A stretch of 10,641 bases of DNA from Lachnospiraceae bacterium (lineage in GTDB: Bacteria; Bacillota; Clostridia; Lachnospirales; Lachnospiraceae). Positions within the stretch are counted from its first letter, which is position 1; each line of letters starts with the position of its first letter. Made by a program: the position numbers and the translations under genes. Positions 1-7,516 of the stretch are shown piece by piece. Location of the stretch: contig DOVL01000290.1 in NCBI GenBank assembly GCA_003520105.1, positions 1-10,641 of the forward strand, in the 5' to 3' direction. The notes under the pieces are model-generated. The model was not told the origin of the DNA. It saw only the letters and a program-made list of their open reading frames with translations, and did no database searches.

Positions 1-1634
1 GTAAGAATTCGGAAATGCAGCTTCCTAAAAAGAAGAGCTATCAAGTGCTTGCAGCGATAGCGGTATCTCTGATTATGATACCGTGTGCGATCGTTGTAGG
101 GTACATAAGCTTTGTTATGACGGAAGCACTTATTGAAGCTGATAACCCGGGAGGTGGAATGCTTTTCGAGATGCAGATACTTTCTGCTTTCTCAATGATA
201 TTCGGTATCCTGGTGATATTCAGCGTTCTTTTTTTCTCTTCGGACAGGGAGCATCTGGTAACCCTACCGATTCCGAGTCATCACCTGATGCTCGGTAAAT
301 TCTTCTATGCATTTATAGCAGAGAGTATCATGGAATTCCTCGTACTGATTGCGGTTTTTGTGGGATATCTGGTAGCGGTCGGCAAGAATCTCGGACTCGC
401 TAAAGCACTGAATCCGATATCGCTTCTGTCATCTGTTACAGGCGTTTTTCTGATACCGCTCGTTCCGATGATATACTCGGCAATCTTCAGCCTGATACTC
501 ATGGCGGCTCTCAGCCGTGTTAAGAGTATAAAGCTTTTCTACAGAACATCAACTCTGTTTCTCTTGCTTTTAGCAGCGCTCTTTATCTACTCCCTGCGCA
601 GCATGGGCGAAGTAAATATGGAGAACTATGTGGAGTCGCTCGGAGGCGGAGAGAATGTATTTCTTGATACTCTGAATATTATATTTTTCCCTGTGCCTTG
701 GCTCGGAGAAGCGATCAGCAGGGGAAGCATACTGTATTTTCTTTTGTATCTGGCCGGAAATATAGCTCTGGTCGGAATCCTCTACCTGCTCGGTAAGGCG
801 CTTTATCAGAAGGGACTCTATACTGCAGCGGCTCTCGGGACAGTAAAGAAGCAGAGAGTAAGAGACAAGGATATCGAGACATCATCGCATTTTAAGGCGT
901 GTCTTAGGAAAGAGCTGAGAGTTATACTTCGTACTAAGGCTTTCGCGGCAAATACGGCCTTTATCAATCTGATATGGCCGGTCGGAACCTTCCTGCTGTT
1001 TCATTTCACGAAGGATAAGGGTGCGATAAAGTCCTTTATCAGGATGTACGGAATGGGCAAGGAACGCGCGGAAATGATACTGCTCATGGTGGTTGTATCG
1101 ATAGCCTTTCTTGCAACAGCGCTCAACTCTGTGGCGTCTACTTCCTTTACGAGAGAAGGACGGCACCTTGATCTGATCAAATTCATACCGGTTCCGTACA
1201 GGATACAGATGCTAGCCAAAGCAACGGTCAGCTTCATCTTCACTTATCCGGTACTTGTCGCAACTGATGTGATAATATGCATCTACGTACATGTTCCGGT
1301 ATCCACGGGAATACTGTTCGCACTTCTGATGCTGGCGGCACATGTGATATCGATAATAGTCGGAATGAGCCTTGACAGCTCATCGCCTTATACAGAATGG
1401 GATGACGAATACAGCGCCCTTCGTGGCAATCTGAATGTCTTCTTTAATATGGCTATTATGATGCTTCTGTCGATAATCGTAATACTTCTGGGACTGCTCC
1501 TATACGAGCTTCTGGTGCTTCCTGTGACCGTGTTTTATATCGCACTCAGTGTTATACTCTTCGGAGCAGCGATAAGGATAGTCATGGTCTGGCCGGATGC
1601 GATAATAGAGAATATGAAGAATCTGGGACAGTAA
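1..1634 (+). CDS. ABC-2-type exporter membrane (permease) subunit, 5' end outside window
   Basis: This is an integral membrane protein, probably the permease partner of an ABC ATPase encoded upstream, outside the window. The frame is open to the left edge: the codons before the ATG at position 15 are sense, and no ribosome site can be seen. That Met is therefore probably internal and a short N-terminus is missing. About 539 residues are visible, with many hydrophobic segments (near residues 9-35, 50-74, 95-120, 135-165, 178-195, 238-262, 308-330, 352-380, 395-425, 430-450 and 475-525). Two related motifs, LVTLPIPSHHLMLGK and LIKFIPVPYRIQMLAK, follow short charged segments. This is the internal-duplication pattern of the Firmicutes putative ABC exporter family, as is the late SSPYTEWDDEYSALRGNLN stretch. 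The transported substrate is unknown. The family call is from remembered motifs, not a search. Confidence 0.8.
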   Translation, partial: KNSEMQLPKKKSYQVLAAIAVSLIMIPCAIVVGYISFVMTEALIEADNPGGGMLFEMQILSAFSMIFGILVIFSVLFFSSDREHLVTLPIPSHHLMLGKFFYAFIAESIMEFLVLIAVFVGYLVAVGKNLGLAKALNPISLLSSVTGVFLIPLVPMIYSAIFSLILMAALSRVKSIKLFYRTSTLFLLLLAALFIYSLRSMGEVNMENYVESLGGGENVFLDTLNIIFFPVPWLGEAISRGSILYFLLYLAGNIALVGILYLLGKALYQKGLYTAAALGTVKKQRVRDKDIETSSHFKACLRKELRVILRTKAFAANTAFINLIWPVGTFLLFHFTKDKGAIKSFIRMYGMGKERAEMILLMVVVSIAFLATALNSVASTSFTREGRHLDLIKFIPVPYRIQMLAKATVSFIFTYPVLVATDVIICIYVHVPVSTGILFALLMLAAHVISIIVGMSLDSSSPYTEWDDEYSALRGNLNVFFNMAIMMLLSIIVILLGLLLYELLVLPVTVFYIALSVILFGAAIRIVMVWPDAIIENMKNLGQ

Positions 1635-1656
1635 ATGATTTAAGACAATAATTCAT

Positions 1657-1708
1657 AAAAAGTACCCCTCCGGTTGTATTTCACCTACAATCGAAGAGGT
1701 ACTTTTTT
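1657..1708. terminator. Bidirectional intrinsic terminator between convergent genes
   Basis: Two 22-nt arms (1657-1678 and 1686-1707) flank the 7-nt loop tttcacc. The 5' arm starts with a run of A and the 3' arm ends with a run of T, so the hairpin reads as a terminator in both directions. Only three positions are not Watson-Crick pairs. In + strand RNA these are two C-A mismatches and one G-U wobble; in - strand RNA they are two G-U wobbles and one mismatch. It lies between the ends of the ABC permease gene (+) and hslO (-), where a shared terminator is expected. Confidence 0.9.
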
Positions 1709-1760
1709 GATGATTGAACAATGATATTAAAAATGAATTCAATCTAAAGAAGAACATGTA

Positions 1761-1782
1761 TAATTATCTGAGAAGATAATTA
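1761..1782 (-). other. Hairpin overlapping the hslO stop codon
   Basis: A perfect 9-bp AT-rich inverted repeat (TAATTATCT and AGATAATTA) surrounds a 4-nt loop. The hslO stop codon (1780-1782) is inside one arm. There is no T tract on the - strand side, so it is not a terminator on its own. It could stabilise the mRNA 3' end or be chance in AT-rich DNA. Confidence 0.4.
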
Positions 1783-2796
1783 CAAAAGTGCCTTCAGCTC
1801 ATCTATAGAGAAGGTATAATCTGTATTGCAGAATTCACAGTGAAGATTAACCGGCTGGCCGTCATCGATCATTGACTGAAGTTCCTTCTTGCCGACACTG
1901 ATCAGAGCTTTCTTCACACGGTCACGGCTGCAGTTGCACTTGTAAGCAGTAGGGATGACCTCATCAACGGTAACACCTCCACCGATGATAGAATTTACCA
2001 TTGAAGCAAGCTTATACACGGTTTCCGATACTTCAGGGCTTGCAGTTTCTCCGCTGTTTTCATTAGCAATTATGATGCCACCGTTTTCTTTATTCTTGGT
2101 TTCGGTCTTGCCATCGTTTGACTGATTCAGGAATCGGATGTTACCTGACGCTCCGTGGGCATCGGCTGTATTTCCGCTGAGATAATCGGTTACGGAAGAG
2201 AAGGCGGCGAGGCCTTTTTCAATCTGTGAGATGGTTTCGTCGGATGCAAATGGCATAAGCTGGATTATAAAACCGCCGGCCTGTGAAACTGTATTATCAG
2301 CATTCATGAGAACGCCGAGTCCGACTGAGGTTGGTATCTGTTCACTGGTTGCAAAATAGTAGGTAAGGTCCTCGGCAATCTCGCCTGTTACAAGGTTGGT
2401 CTGACCTACATATGGCTCCTTCAGACCTGCATCTCTGATCACGCGAAGGAAGCCGTCGCCGATAGCATCACCGACATTCAGATGACCTTCAAGATTTGGA
2501 GGAAGGTCAACTACCGGAACTGCGATGATACCCTTGACATTTGCCTTGCTGTCGGCTGTTACCGTAAGCTTCCTGGCAGGACCGGTTCCCTCGATTGTGA
2601 GAGTGAGCATATCTGTTTCGTTCTTGGCCATGGTGCCCATCATTGCACCTGCCGTAAGGAGACGTCCGAGTGCGGCGGTGCATATCGGACTGGTATTATG
2701 GATGGTTCTTGCTTTCTCGACAAGCTCCTTTGAATATGCTGCAAAAAAACGTACTTCATTGTTGGCTGATCGGCCTTTTATAATTATATCTGACAT
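1780..2796 (-). CDS. hslO: Hsp33 family redox-regulated chaperone
   Basis: Cytoplasmic holdase chaperone. In the known family, zinc is held by four reduced cysteines; oxidation releases it, unfolds the linker and activates binding of unfolding proteins. The start is clear: an ATG with GGAG (complement of 2803-2806) 6 nt upstream. The N-terminal part matches the Hsp33 core, including IEGTGPARKLTVTADS (about 68-83) and GFLRVIRDAGLKEPYVGQTNLVTGEIAEDL split over 115-144. The zinc site is intact: C287 and C289 as CxC, then C320 and C323 as CxxC, with 30 residues between the pairs. At 338 residues it is about 45 longer than usual. The excess is a polar Asn/Gly/Glu/Lys-rich stretch at about 207-258, in the linker just before the zinc domain. 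It is probably transcribed with the methyltransferase gene upstream. Confidence 0.95.
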   Translation of the reverse strand: MSDIIIKGRSANNEVRFFAAYSKELVEKARTIHNTSPICTAALGRLLTAGAMMGTMAKNETDMLTLTIEGTGPARKLTVTADSKANVKGIIAVPVVDLPPNLEGHLNVGDAIGDGFLRVIRDAGLKEPYVGQTNLVTGEIAEDLTYYFATSEQIPTSVGLGVLMNADNTVSQAGGFIIQLMPFASDETISQIEKGLAAFSSVTDYLSGNTADAHGASGNIRFLNQSNDGKTETKNKENGGIIIANENSGETASPEVSETVYKLASMVNSIIGGGVTVDEVIPTAYKCNCSRDRVKKALISVGKKELQSMIDDGQPVNLHCEFCNTDYTFSIDELKALL

Positions 2797-2818
2797 GGCT
2801 TTCTCCGTTTATTATTAA

Positions 2819-2873
2819 TTCTGATTGTTTTTCGTTCCTCTTCTGAACTGTTGATTATTATTTCTGATCTGTT
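2819..2873 (-). repeat. Three short direct repeats in the hslO leader
   Basis: Read on the + strand, TTCTGATTGTT (2819-2829), TTCTGAACTGTT (2841-2852) and TTCTGATCTGTT (2862-2873) start 22 and 21 bases apart, about two helical turns. The last two match at 11 of 12 bases; the first lacks one base. A weaker TTCTGAG follows at 2893. They lie in the 106-bp gap between the methyltransferase stop and the hslO start, where I see no convincing promoter or terminator. They could be protein-binding sites in DNA or RNA, or chance repetition in AT-rich sequence. Confidence 0.4.
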
Positions 2874-2902
2874 AAATGATTACTCTCTCTGTTTCTGAGT
2901 GA

Positions 2903-3724
2903 TTACTTCCCCCGCTCCTGCGCAATAACGTAAATACGGTCTGTCTCATCATCCGGCGCATCTTCCGTGAAAGCATTATAAGCCGTGATGAATCGCATAC
3001 CTGAATCCTCTATAAGTTTCTTTACAGTGTCAAGAGTATAGGCTTTCTGAATATGCATCTCGTTATGACGGCGGTAGAGATTTCCGTCGCTGGTTGTACT
3101 GTCTGAACTGCAACCGGATTCTCCCTTATCTGTGTAATTGGTATTATCTATATTTTCACGTATAAAAAGTGAGAGCGAAAGCTCGTTTATTTCACTGTCC
3201 TCATCAAAAAAGTTATCCCAGATAAAACTGATATCGTCTCTGTCCTCGGCGATGGTTGACTCACCGACCGTATCCCTGTAGTAGTGAAGAGTATTGAAAT
3301 CAAATATGAAAACTCCGCCCGGGTCGAGGTAATTGTTTACAAGCTTAAATACGGTCAGAAGGTCCTCTTCATCGGTTATATAGTTGATGGAGTCACATAA
3401 GCTTACAACGGCCCTGACGGTTCCGTAAAGCTCAAATTCACGCATGTCCTGGCATAGATAGAGGGATGAACTGTCGGCAACCTCTTTTTTTGCACGGGCT
3501 ATATCCAGCATTTCGGCTGAATTGTCGATGCCGATCATATCATAACCCTGCGCCGCGAGACGCTCGGTCACACTTCCGGTGCCGCAGCCAAGCTCTGCTA
3601 TAAGTCCGTTATCGATATTATATTTTCTGAGAAGCTTTGTCAGGTAGGCTGTCCATTCATCGTATGGAATATTGTCCATGAGACGGTCATAAACTGCCGC
3701 AAAGCTTGAATACATATCTTCCAA
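2903..3724 (-). CDS. Class I SAM-dependent methyltransferase
   Basis: Soluble enzyme predicted to move a methyl group from S-adenosylmethionine to an unknown substrate. The Rossmann core is clear: motif I ELGCGTG at residues 44-50, an acidic residue for the ribose hydroxyls in IGID (D67), CQDMREF at 91-97, VVSLCDSINYI at 106-116, and LDPGGVFIFDFNT at 133-145. The start is TTG at 3722-3724. AGGAGGA (complement of 3732-3738) is about 8 nt from it but about 17 nt from the ATG three codons later, so TTG is preferred. Residues about 191-215 form a Ser/Thr/Asp/Asn/Gly-rich insertion between two family segments (FIRE and LYRRH). It is followed 106 bp later by hslO on the same strand and is probably cotranscribed. 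The substrate cannot be told from sequence. Confidence 0.88.
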   Translation of the reverse strand: MEDMYSSFAAVYDRLMDNIPYDEWTAYLTKLLRKYNIDNGLIAELGCGTGSVTERLAAQGYDMIGIDNSAEMLDIARAKKEVADSSSLYLCQDMREFELYGTVRAVVSLCDSINYITDEEDLLTVFKLVNNYLDPGGVFIFDFNTLHYYRDTVGESTIAEDRDDISFIWDNFFDEDSEINELSLSLFIRENIDNTNYTDKGESGCSSDSTTSDGNLYRRHNEMHIQKAYTLDTVKKLIEDSGMRFITAYNAFTEDAPDDETDRIYVIAQERGK

Positions 3725-3731
3725 GGAAGTG

Positions 3732-3738
3732 TCCTCCT
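3732..3738 (-). promoter_or_regulatory. Ribosome binding site that sets a TTG start
   Basis: The - strand reads AGGAGGA here, 7-8 nt before TTG at 3722-3724. The nearest ATG in frame (3713-3715) is too far from this site, so the methyltransferase most likely starts at TTG. Confidence 0.7.
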
Positions 3739-3770
3739 ATGCTATCATATTACCCTCTGTTGCTCCGGTT

Positions 3771-3800
3771 AGTATAACATATTGCAGCCTGAATAAACAA
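3771..3800 (-). promoter_or_regulatory. Predicted sigma-A promoter for the methyltransferase-hslO unit
   Basis: On the - strand, TTGTTT (3795-3800) is followed after 18 bp by TATACT (3771-3776), with TG one base before the -10, which makes it an extended -10 element. Transcription would start near 3764, giving a leader of about 40 nt that contains the AGGAGGA ribosome site. Confidence 0.6.
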
Positions 3801-3812
3801 TAACGAAATGTA

Positions 3813-3833
3813 TGTTTTACGAGGTGTAAAACA
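3813..3833. promoter_or_regulatory. Perfect inverted repeat between divergent promoters, candidate operator
   Basis: TGTTTTAC, a 5-bp spacer GAGGT, then GTAAAACA: two perfectly inverted 8-bp half-sites. The centre (3823) is about 59 bp upstream of the predicted - strand start and about 69 bp upstream of the predicted + strand start, so it lies outside both core promoters. That position suits a dimeric regulator acting on one or both directions. I cannot name the regulator. Confidence 0.5.
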
Positions 3834-3856
3834 CAGCCGTAAAGAGGTATATTTTC

Positions 3857-3885
3857 TTGAAAAAAAGTGCCGAAAATGGTATTCT
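3857..3885 (+). promoter_or_regulatory. Predicted sigma-A promoter for the EAL-protein operon
   Basis: TTGAAA (3857-3862), a spacer of exactly 17 bp, then TATTCT (3880-3885), with TG at 3877-3878 making an extended -10. Transcription would start near 3891-3893. This places the GTG at 3896 almost at the mRNA end and supports the ATG at 3923 as the start. Confidence 0.65.
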
Positions 3886-3922
3886 GAAATAGTAGGTGTC
3901 TATGTTTTTTGGGGGAGATTAT

Positions 3923-5836
3923 ATGCTGGATTATTCTTTTAGTCTGGGGGTGGCTGTAGCTACACTCCTTATCTGCGTAGTCAATCTCATATATACCTTC
4001 ATTCAGGGGCGTACGGACAAGGTTCAGAACAAAATATTTATAACGATCCTGCTGATACTTACAGTGAATTCAATAACAGGTATTGTTACAGGAATCTACA
4101 GTTCAAATTTTGTGCTCAGAGAGTATGCTCCGAAAGCCTTAAGGTTCAGCAGATATGTGTATTTTATTACTCATACTGCTCTGTGTCCTATGTTCTTTTA
4201 CTATGTCTCAAATGTCAGCTTTGTTTCCACACGTCTTGTAAGTACAAGGATGAAGCTGATTTCAATCCCGTTTTTATTAACTGAATTACTTGCTCTCACC
4301 AATCCGCTCACTCATTTTGTGTGGACGATTGAAAAGGACAATTCCTTCCATCGTGGCTGGGGCGAATATGCTATTTATGTAGCTGCACTTTTTTACTATC
4401 TGCTTGCGTTTAACATTCTAACAAGCTCCTGGAAGGTTATTTCCGATAAGAGAAAAACCGCTCTGATATTTTTCTTCGTGCTCGTTGCGATAGGTGTCAT
4501 CCTTCAGCTTGTTGAGAAAAAGCTTAAGGTTGAAGTGCTTGCTGAGGCTGTCGGCTTTACCGGAGTAATGATGTCGGTTGAGAATGAGGATGACCGTATG
4601 GATATCGGAATGGGATTCTACAACAGGTCGGCGCTCAATCTCGATATAGGAGGATGTCTGATCCACAACAGAAAGCTGAGCGTTATTATAATACGTGTAA
4701 ATAATTACGAACTGATCAACAGGCTGGTCGGTAACGGTGAGACAAACGTTATTTCAGATATTGTTTCCGATTATCTGAAATCAATAGTTAAAAGATATAA
4801 TATCTATGTTCCGGACAAGGATACCTTTGTACTGACTCTGTATGGTTCGGCCCGTAGGGATGCTGAGCGTATAGCGTACGACATACAGGGTAGGTTTGAG
4901 GATACGTGGGACTATAATGATTATGTTATTCAGCTTGATACCACAATGATGCTTGCTGAGATACCGGGGCAGATCAATTCGGCATCAGAGCTTTTCTATA
5001 TGATCGACAACCCTGTTCCCGAAAGTAAGGACAGAGGCCTTCTTAAAGGTGATGATCTGAATTTTATCATGAGAAGGCAGGCAGTGGAGAACGCTCTTGC
5101 GAGAGGGTTTGCTGAGAACAGCTATGAGGTATATTTCCAGCCGACTCATCATCTGGACGGAAAGCTTCACGGTGCGGAGGCTTTGATACGTATGCACGAC
5201 AGCGTGCTCGGCAATCTCTATCCGGATGAGTTTATTCCGATTGCTGAGCATAATGGGCTGGTAGATGATATCGATGATTTCGTTCTCGAGCAGGTATGCC
5301 GCTTTATCAAGACAGGCGTTCCGGAGAGGTGCGGAATCGACAATATCAATGTTAATCTTTCGGTTATTCAGTGTATGCGTCCGAGATTTGTTGAGAGTAT
5401 AAATGCGATCGTCGACAAGTATGAGGTTAACAAGAAGCTGATCAATTTCGAGATTACCGAGACAATTGCGGCGTGCGATTATGACAGACTGGCAAATATT
5501 ATCCATAGGCTGAAATCGGACGGATTTATGTTTTCTATGGATGATTACGGTACCGGATACTCAAATGTGAGCGCTGTATTTTCTCTTGATCTGGATGTTA
5601 TCAAGATTGATAAGAGTATACTCTGGGGAGCGGAAACCAGCGAACTGGGTATGGTCATTCTGGAAAATACGATCAGGATGATCCGGCAGATGAAGAAGAA
5701 AATACTGGTTGAGGGAGTCGAGACGAGTAAGCAGATCGAACTGCTTAAGAAACTGGGTGTGGACTTCCTTCAGGGCTTTTATTTCTCAAAGCCGATACCG
5801 GAGGATGAGTTTATAAAGTATATTATTAAGTGTTGA
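3923..5836 (+). CDS. Membrane-anchored EAL-domain c-di-GMP phosphodiesterase with degenerate GGDEF domain
   Basis: Predicted to hydrolyse cyclic di-GMP to pGpG at the inner face of the membrane. I chose ATG 3923 (637 residues) because GGGGGAG (3911-3917) is 5 nt upstream; GTG 3896 and ATG 3902 lack a site. Residues 1-220 hold six or seven hydrophobic segments, like 7TM sensor domains. A GGDEF-like fold follows (about 230-370), but its signature is DKDTF (298-302) in place of GGDEF, so cyclase activity is unlikely. The C-terminal EAL domain (about 390-635) keeps the family's catalytic and metal-binding residues: E419 in EAL, N478 in NVNLS, E510 in EITET, D540 and D541 in DDYGTGY, K561, E597 in VEGVET and Q617 in QGFYFSKP. 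It is the first gene of a run of four on this strand; the next starts 70 bp later with no terminator between. Confidence 0.92.
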   Translation: MLDYSFSLGVAVATLLICVVNLIYTFIQGRTDKVQNKIFITILLILTVNSITGIVTGIYSSNFVLREYAPKALRFSRYVYFITHTALCPMFFYYVSNVSFVSTRLVSTRMKLISIPFLLTELLALTNPLTHFVWTIEKDNSFHRGWGEYAIYVAALFYYLLAFNILTSSWKVISDKRKTALIFFFVLVAIGVILQLVEKKLKVEVLAEAVGFTGVMMSVENEDDRMDIGMGFYNRSALNLDIGGCLIHNRKLSVIIIRVNNYELINRLVGNGETNVISDIVSDYLKSIVKRYNIYVPDKDTFVLTLYGSARRDAERIAYDIQGRFEDTWDYNDYVIQLDTTMMLAEIPGQINSASELFYMIDNPVPESKDRGLLKGDDLNFIMRRQAVENALARGFAENSYEVYFQPTHHLDGKLHGAEALIRMHDSVLGNLYPDEFIPIAEHNGLVDDIDDFVLEQVCRFIKTGVPERCGIDNINVNLSVIQCMRPRFVESINAIVDKYEVNKKLINFEITETIAACDYDRLANIIHRLKSDGFMFSMDDYGTGYSNVSAVFSLDLDVIKIDKSILWGAETSELGMVILENTIRMIRQMKKKILVEGVETSKQIELLKKLGVDFLQGFYFSKPIPEDEFIKYIIKC

Positions 5837-5861
5837 GAGTCTGCATCGAAGGAGGTATTGT
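5833..5861 (+). promoter_or_regulatory. Possible internal promoter before the DUF4139 gene
   Basis: TTGAGA (5833-5838), 17 bp, then TATTGT (5856-5861): five and four matches to the -35 and -10 consensus at ideal spacing. It overlaps the end of the EAL gene and would give a start near 5868 and a leader of about 40 nt carrying AGGAGG. It is only moderately convincing and conflicts with reading the same bases as a leader-peptide start. Confidence 0.35.
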
Positions 5862-5913
5862 GGAAGCCTTGCAAATGTACGATCATAAATTGAGGAGGTT
5901 AAGGGTATGTTAG
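5860..5913 (+). CDS. Possible 17-residue leader peptide overlapping the next start
   Basis: A GTG codon lies 4 nt after AAGGAGG (5849-5855). It opens a frame, MEALQMYDHKLRRLRVC, that stops at TAG (5911-5913), inside the second codon of the DUF4139 gene. Such an overlap could couple translation of the two. The spacing from the ribosome site is short, no similar peptide is known to me, and the site may instead belong to a promoter. This is a weak call. Confidence 0.2.
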   Translation: MEALQMYDHKLRRLRVC

Positions 5914-7514
5914 CAAAGACTAGGGTTACAGAGGTTCAGGTTTACAGGAGGAGTGCAACAGTTACAAGAAGTGGCGAGGTTTCGCTTGTTGCCGGAAGAA
6001 ATATAATATATGTCGGCGGTATTACAGGAAGTGCTGATACGGACAATTTCAGACTGAAATTTCCGGAGAATATCAAGGCGATAAATATACAGGTTGTAGG
6101 GACCGAAAACGTTAAGGAAGATATAACGAAGGAATCGGAAGAGATAAAGAAAAAGGTTGCGGAGATCGGATATCAGATCGAAACGACCGGATACATGATA
6201 GAACTGAGAAAACAGAACAGTAATTTCGAGTCCAGAACGAATATTTCAATCGAGGAGCAGGAGAAGGTCATGACCGCACTCCCTGAAGTCCTTCTTGAAC
6301 TTCACAAGAAGCTTGATGAACTTGAGGCTGAGAAAGAGAAGCTGCAGGAGAAGTACGAGAAGGCTGTTAAGGAAGAGAGTAAGCCTATTGTAATGGCTGA
6401 GATTGTTGCGGCAGAGGAAGGAACGGTTCCGTTCATTCTTCAGTATCAGGAGCATAACTGCTGGTGGAATCCGAAATATGAGATACGCTATTCGAGCGAT
6501 ACAGATCCGCTGGAGGTTGATATGAAGGCGGAGATCAGACAGACCTCAGGAGAAGACTGGAAGCAGGTTAAGGTTACGCTTTACACAGGCAATCCGTCTG
6601 TTTCAAGTGATCTTCCGGTGATGAAGTCTGTACAGCTTTCGCTTATTGAACCGCCTAAGCCTCGTGTACGTGCAAAGGGCGTAGGAATGATGGCTATGCG
6701 GGCTGCCGTAGACGAAGAATGCTGTGAGGATGCATGTGCACCGGAAGGCATGATGATGGGCGCTGCAATGAATATGCAGGCAGTTATGATGGATAGTGCA
6801 GAATCGGTTGAAGAGGAGACCATGACGGCATATATCCTTCCAAATGCAAGAGACATCCTGAGCGATGCCGACGGAAATATCGCAGAGCTCCGAAACTTTT
6901 CGGTTAAGGCAGTGTACCATGTGCTTTCGATTCCGTCAGTTGACTCCGACAGCTATCTGACTGCCGAGATCGTTGCTTCAGAATGGCCGCTTCCACCTGC
7001 AGATGCATCGGTATATTTAAGAGATACCTTTGCGGGAGAGGTTTATGTTGATGCGGATGCAGACACGGATCTTCTTACACTTTCGCTCGGCAAGGACGAG
7101 AGACTTACCGTTATCCGTACAGAAAGTCCGAAGAAGACGCAGGATACCTTCCTGAAGGGTACAAAGAAACAGTCCTGCAAGACTGAAATACGTCTCGTAA
7201 ATACATCGTCAGATACGGTCAGCGTTCTGCTTAAGGATCAGCTTCCTGTTTCAACCGACAAATCTATAACGGTTGAACCTGCCCAGCTTTCCGATGCCGT
7301 TCTTGATGAGGAGACCGGTGAGCTTAAGTGGGAACTCAAGGCTGAGCCTGAGAAGACGGTTATATTTAATGTTGAATATACAGTTTCGTGGCCGAAGGAC
7401 AAGAGACTGTATGAGAACAGAGTCATTAAAAATGCCAAGACAAAATTCTGTCCGGGCTGTGGCAGACCTGTCGCGGGAAGGTTCTGTCCGGAGTGCGGTT
7501 CGGAAGTTAAGTGA
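5907..7514 (+). CDS. DUF4139 (MuiA-like) protein with C-terminal zinc ribbon
   Basis: Function unknown. The family was named after a mucoidy inhibitor, but the biochemical role is not established. The start is ATG with AGGAGG (5893-5898) 8 nt upstream; 535 residues. Domains in order: a DUF4140-like N-terminal beta domain (about 8-65, VTEVQVYRRSATVTRSGEV), charged coiled-coil segments (about 70-100 and 118-157), the DUF4139 beta-rich region (about 165-500, including NPKYEIRYSS and TSGEDWKQVKVTLYTGNP), and a zinc ribbon with C515, C518, C527 and C530. Inside DUF4139, residues 255-297 form a loop with 10 Met and 3 Cys (C272, C273, C277). I see no signal peptide or membrane segment, so it is probably cytoplasmic. 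The next gene starts 2 bp after its stop, which indicates translational coupling. Confidence 0.85.
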   Translation: MLAKTRVTEVQVYRRSATVTRSGEVSLVAGRNIIYVGGITGSADTDNFRLKFPENIKAINIQVVGTENVKEDITKESEEIKKKVAEIGYQIETTGYMIELRKQNSNFESRTNISIEEQEKVMTALPEVLLELHKKLDELEAEKEKLQEKYEKAVKEESKPIVMAEIVAAEEGTVPFILQYQEHNCWWNPKYEIRYSSDTDPLEVDMKAEIRQTSGEDWKQVKVTLYTGNPSVSSDLPVMKSVQLSLIEPPKPRVRAKGVGMMAMRAAVDEECCEDACAPEGMMMGAAMNMQAVMMDSAESVEEETMTAYILPNARDILSDADGNIAELRNFSVKAVYHVLSIPSVDSDSYLTAEIVASEWPLPPADASVYLRDTFAGEVYVDADADTDLLTLSLGKDERLTVIRTESPKKTQDTFLKGTKKQSCKTEIRLVNTSSDTVSVLLKDQLPVSTDKSITVEPAQLSDAVLDEETGELKWELKAEPEKTVIFNVEYTVSWPKDKRLYENRVIKNAKTKFCPGCGRPVAGRFCPECGSEVK

Positions 7515-7516
7515 TC

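Noticed and set aside
15..17. ATG at 15 as the true start of the ABC permease
   Set aside because: The frame stays open to the window edge and no ribosome site is visible, so the N-terminus most likely lies outside.
2482..2818. Two + strand open frames opposite hslO
   Set aside because: They lie antisense to a well-conserved Hsp33 coding region, have no ribosome site and show no recognisable domain.
3896..3922. GTG at 3896 or ATG at 3902 as start of the EAL protein
   Set aside because: Neither has a ribosome site, and the predicted transcription start is only a few bases before 3896; ATG 3923 has GGGGGAG at a good distance.
4985..5506. 173-codon - strand frame opposite the EAL gene
   Set aside because: It mirrors the conserved EAL domain coding sequence; the peptide has no recognisable features and no ribosome site.
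6581..6920. Two - strand frames opposite the DUF4139 gene
   Set aside because: Their His/Cys/Ser-rich composition is explained by the antisense of the Met-rich loop and neighbouring codons.
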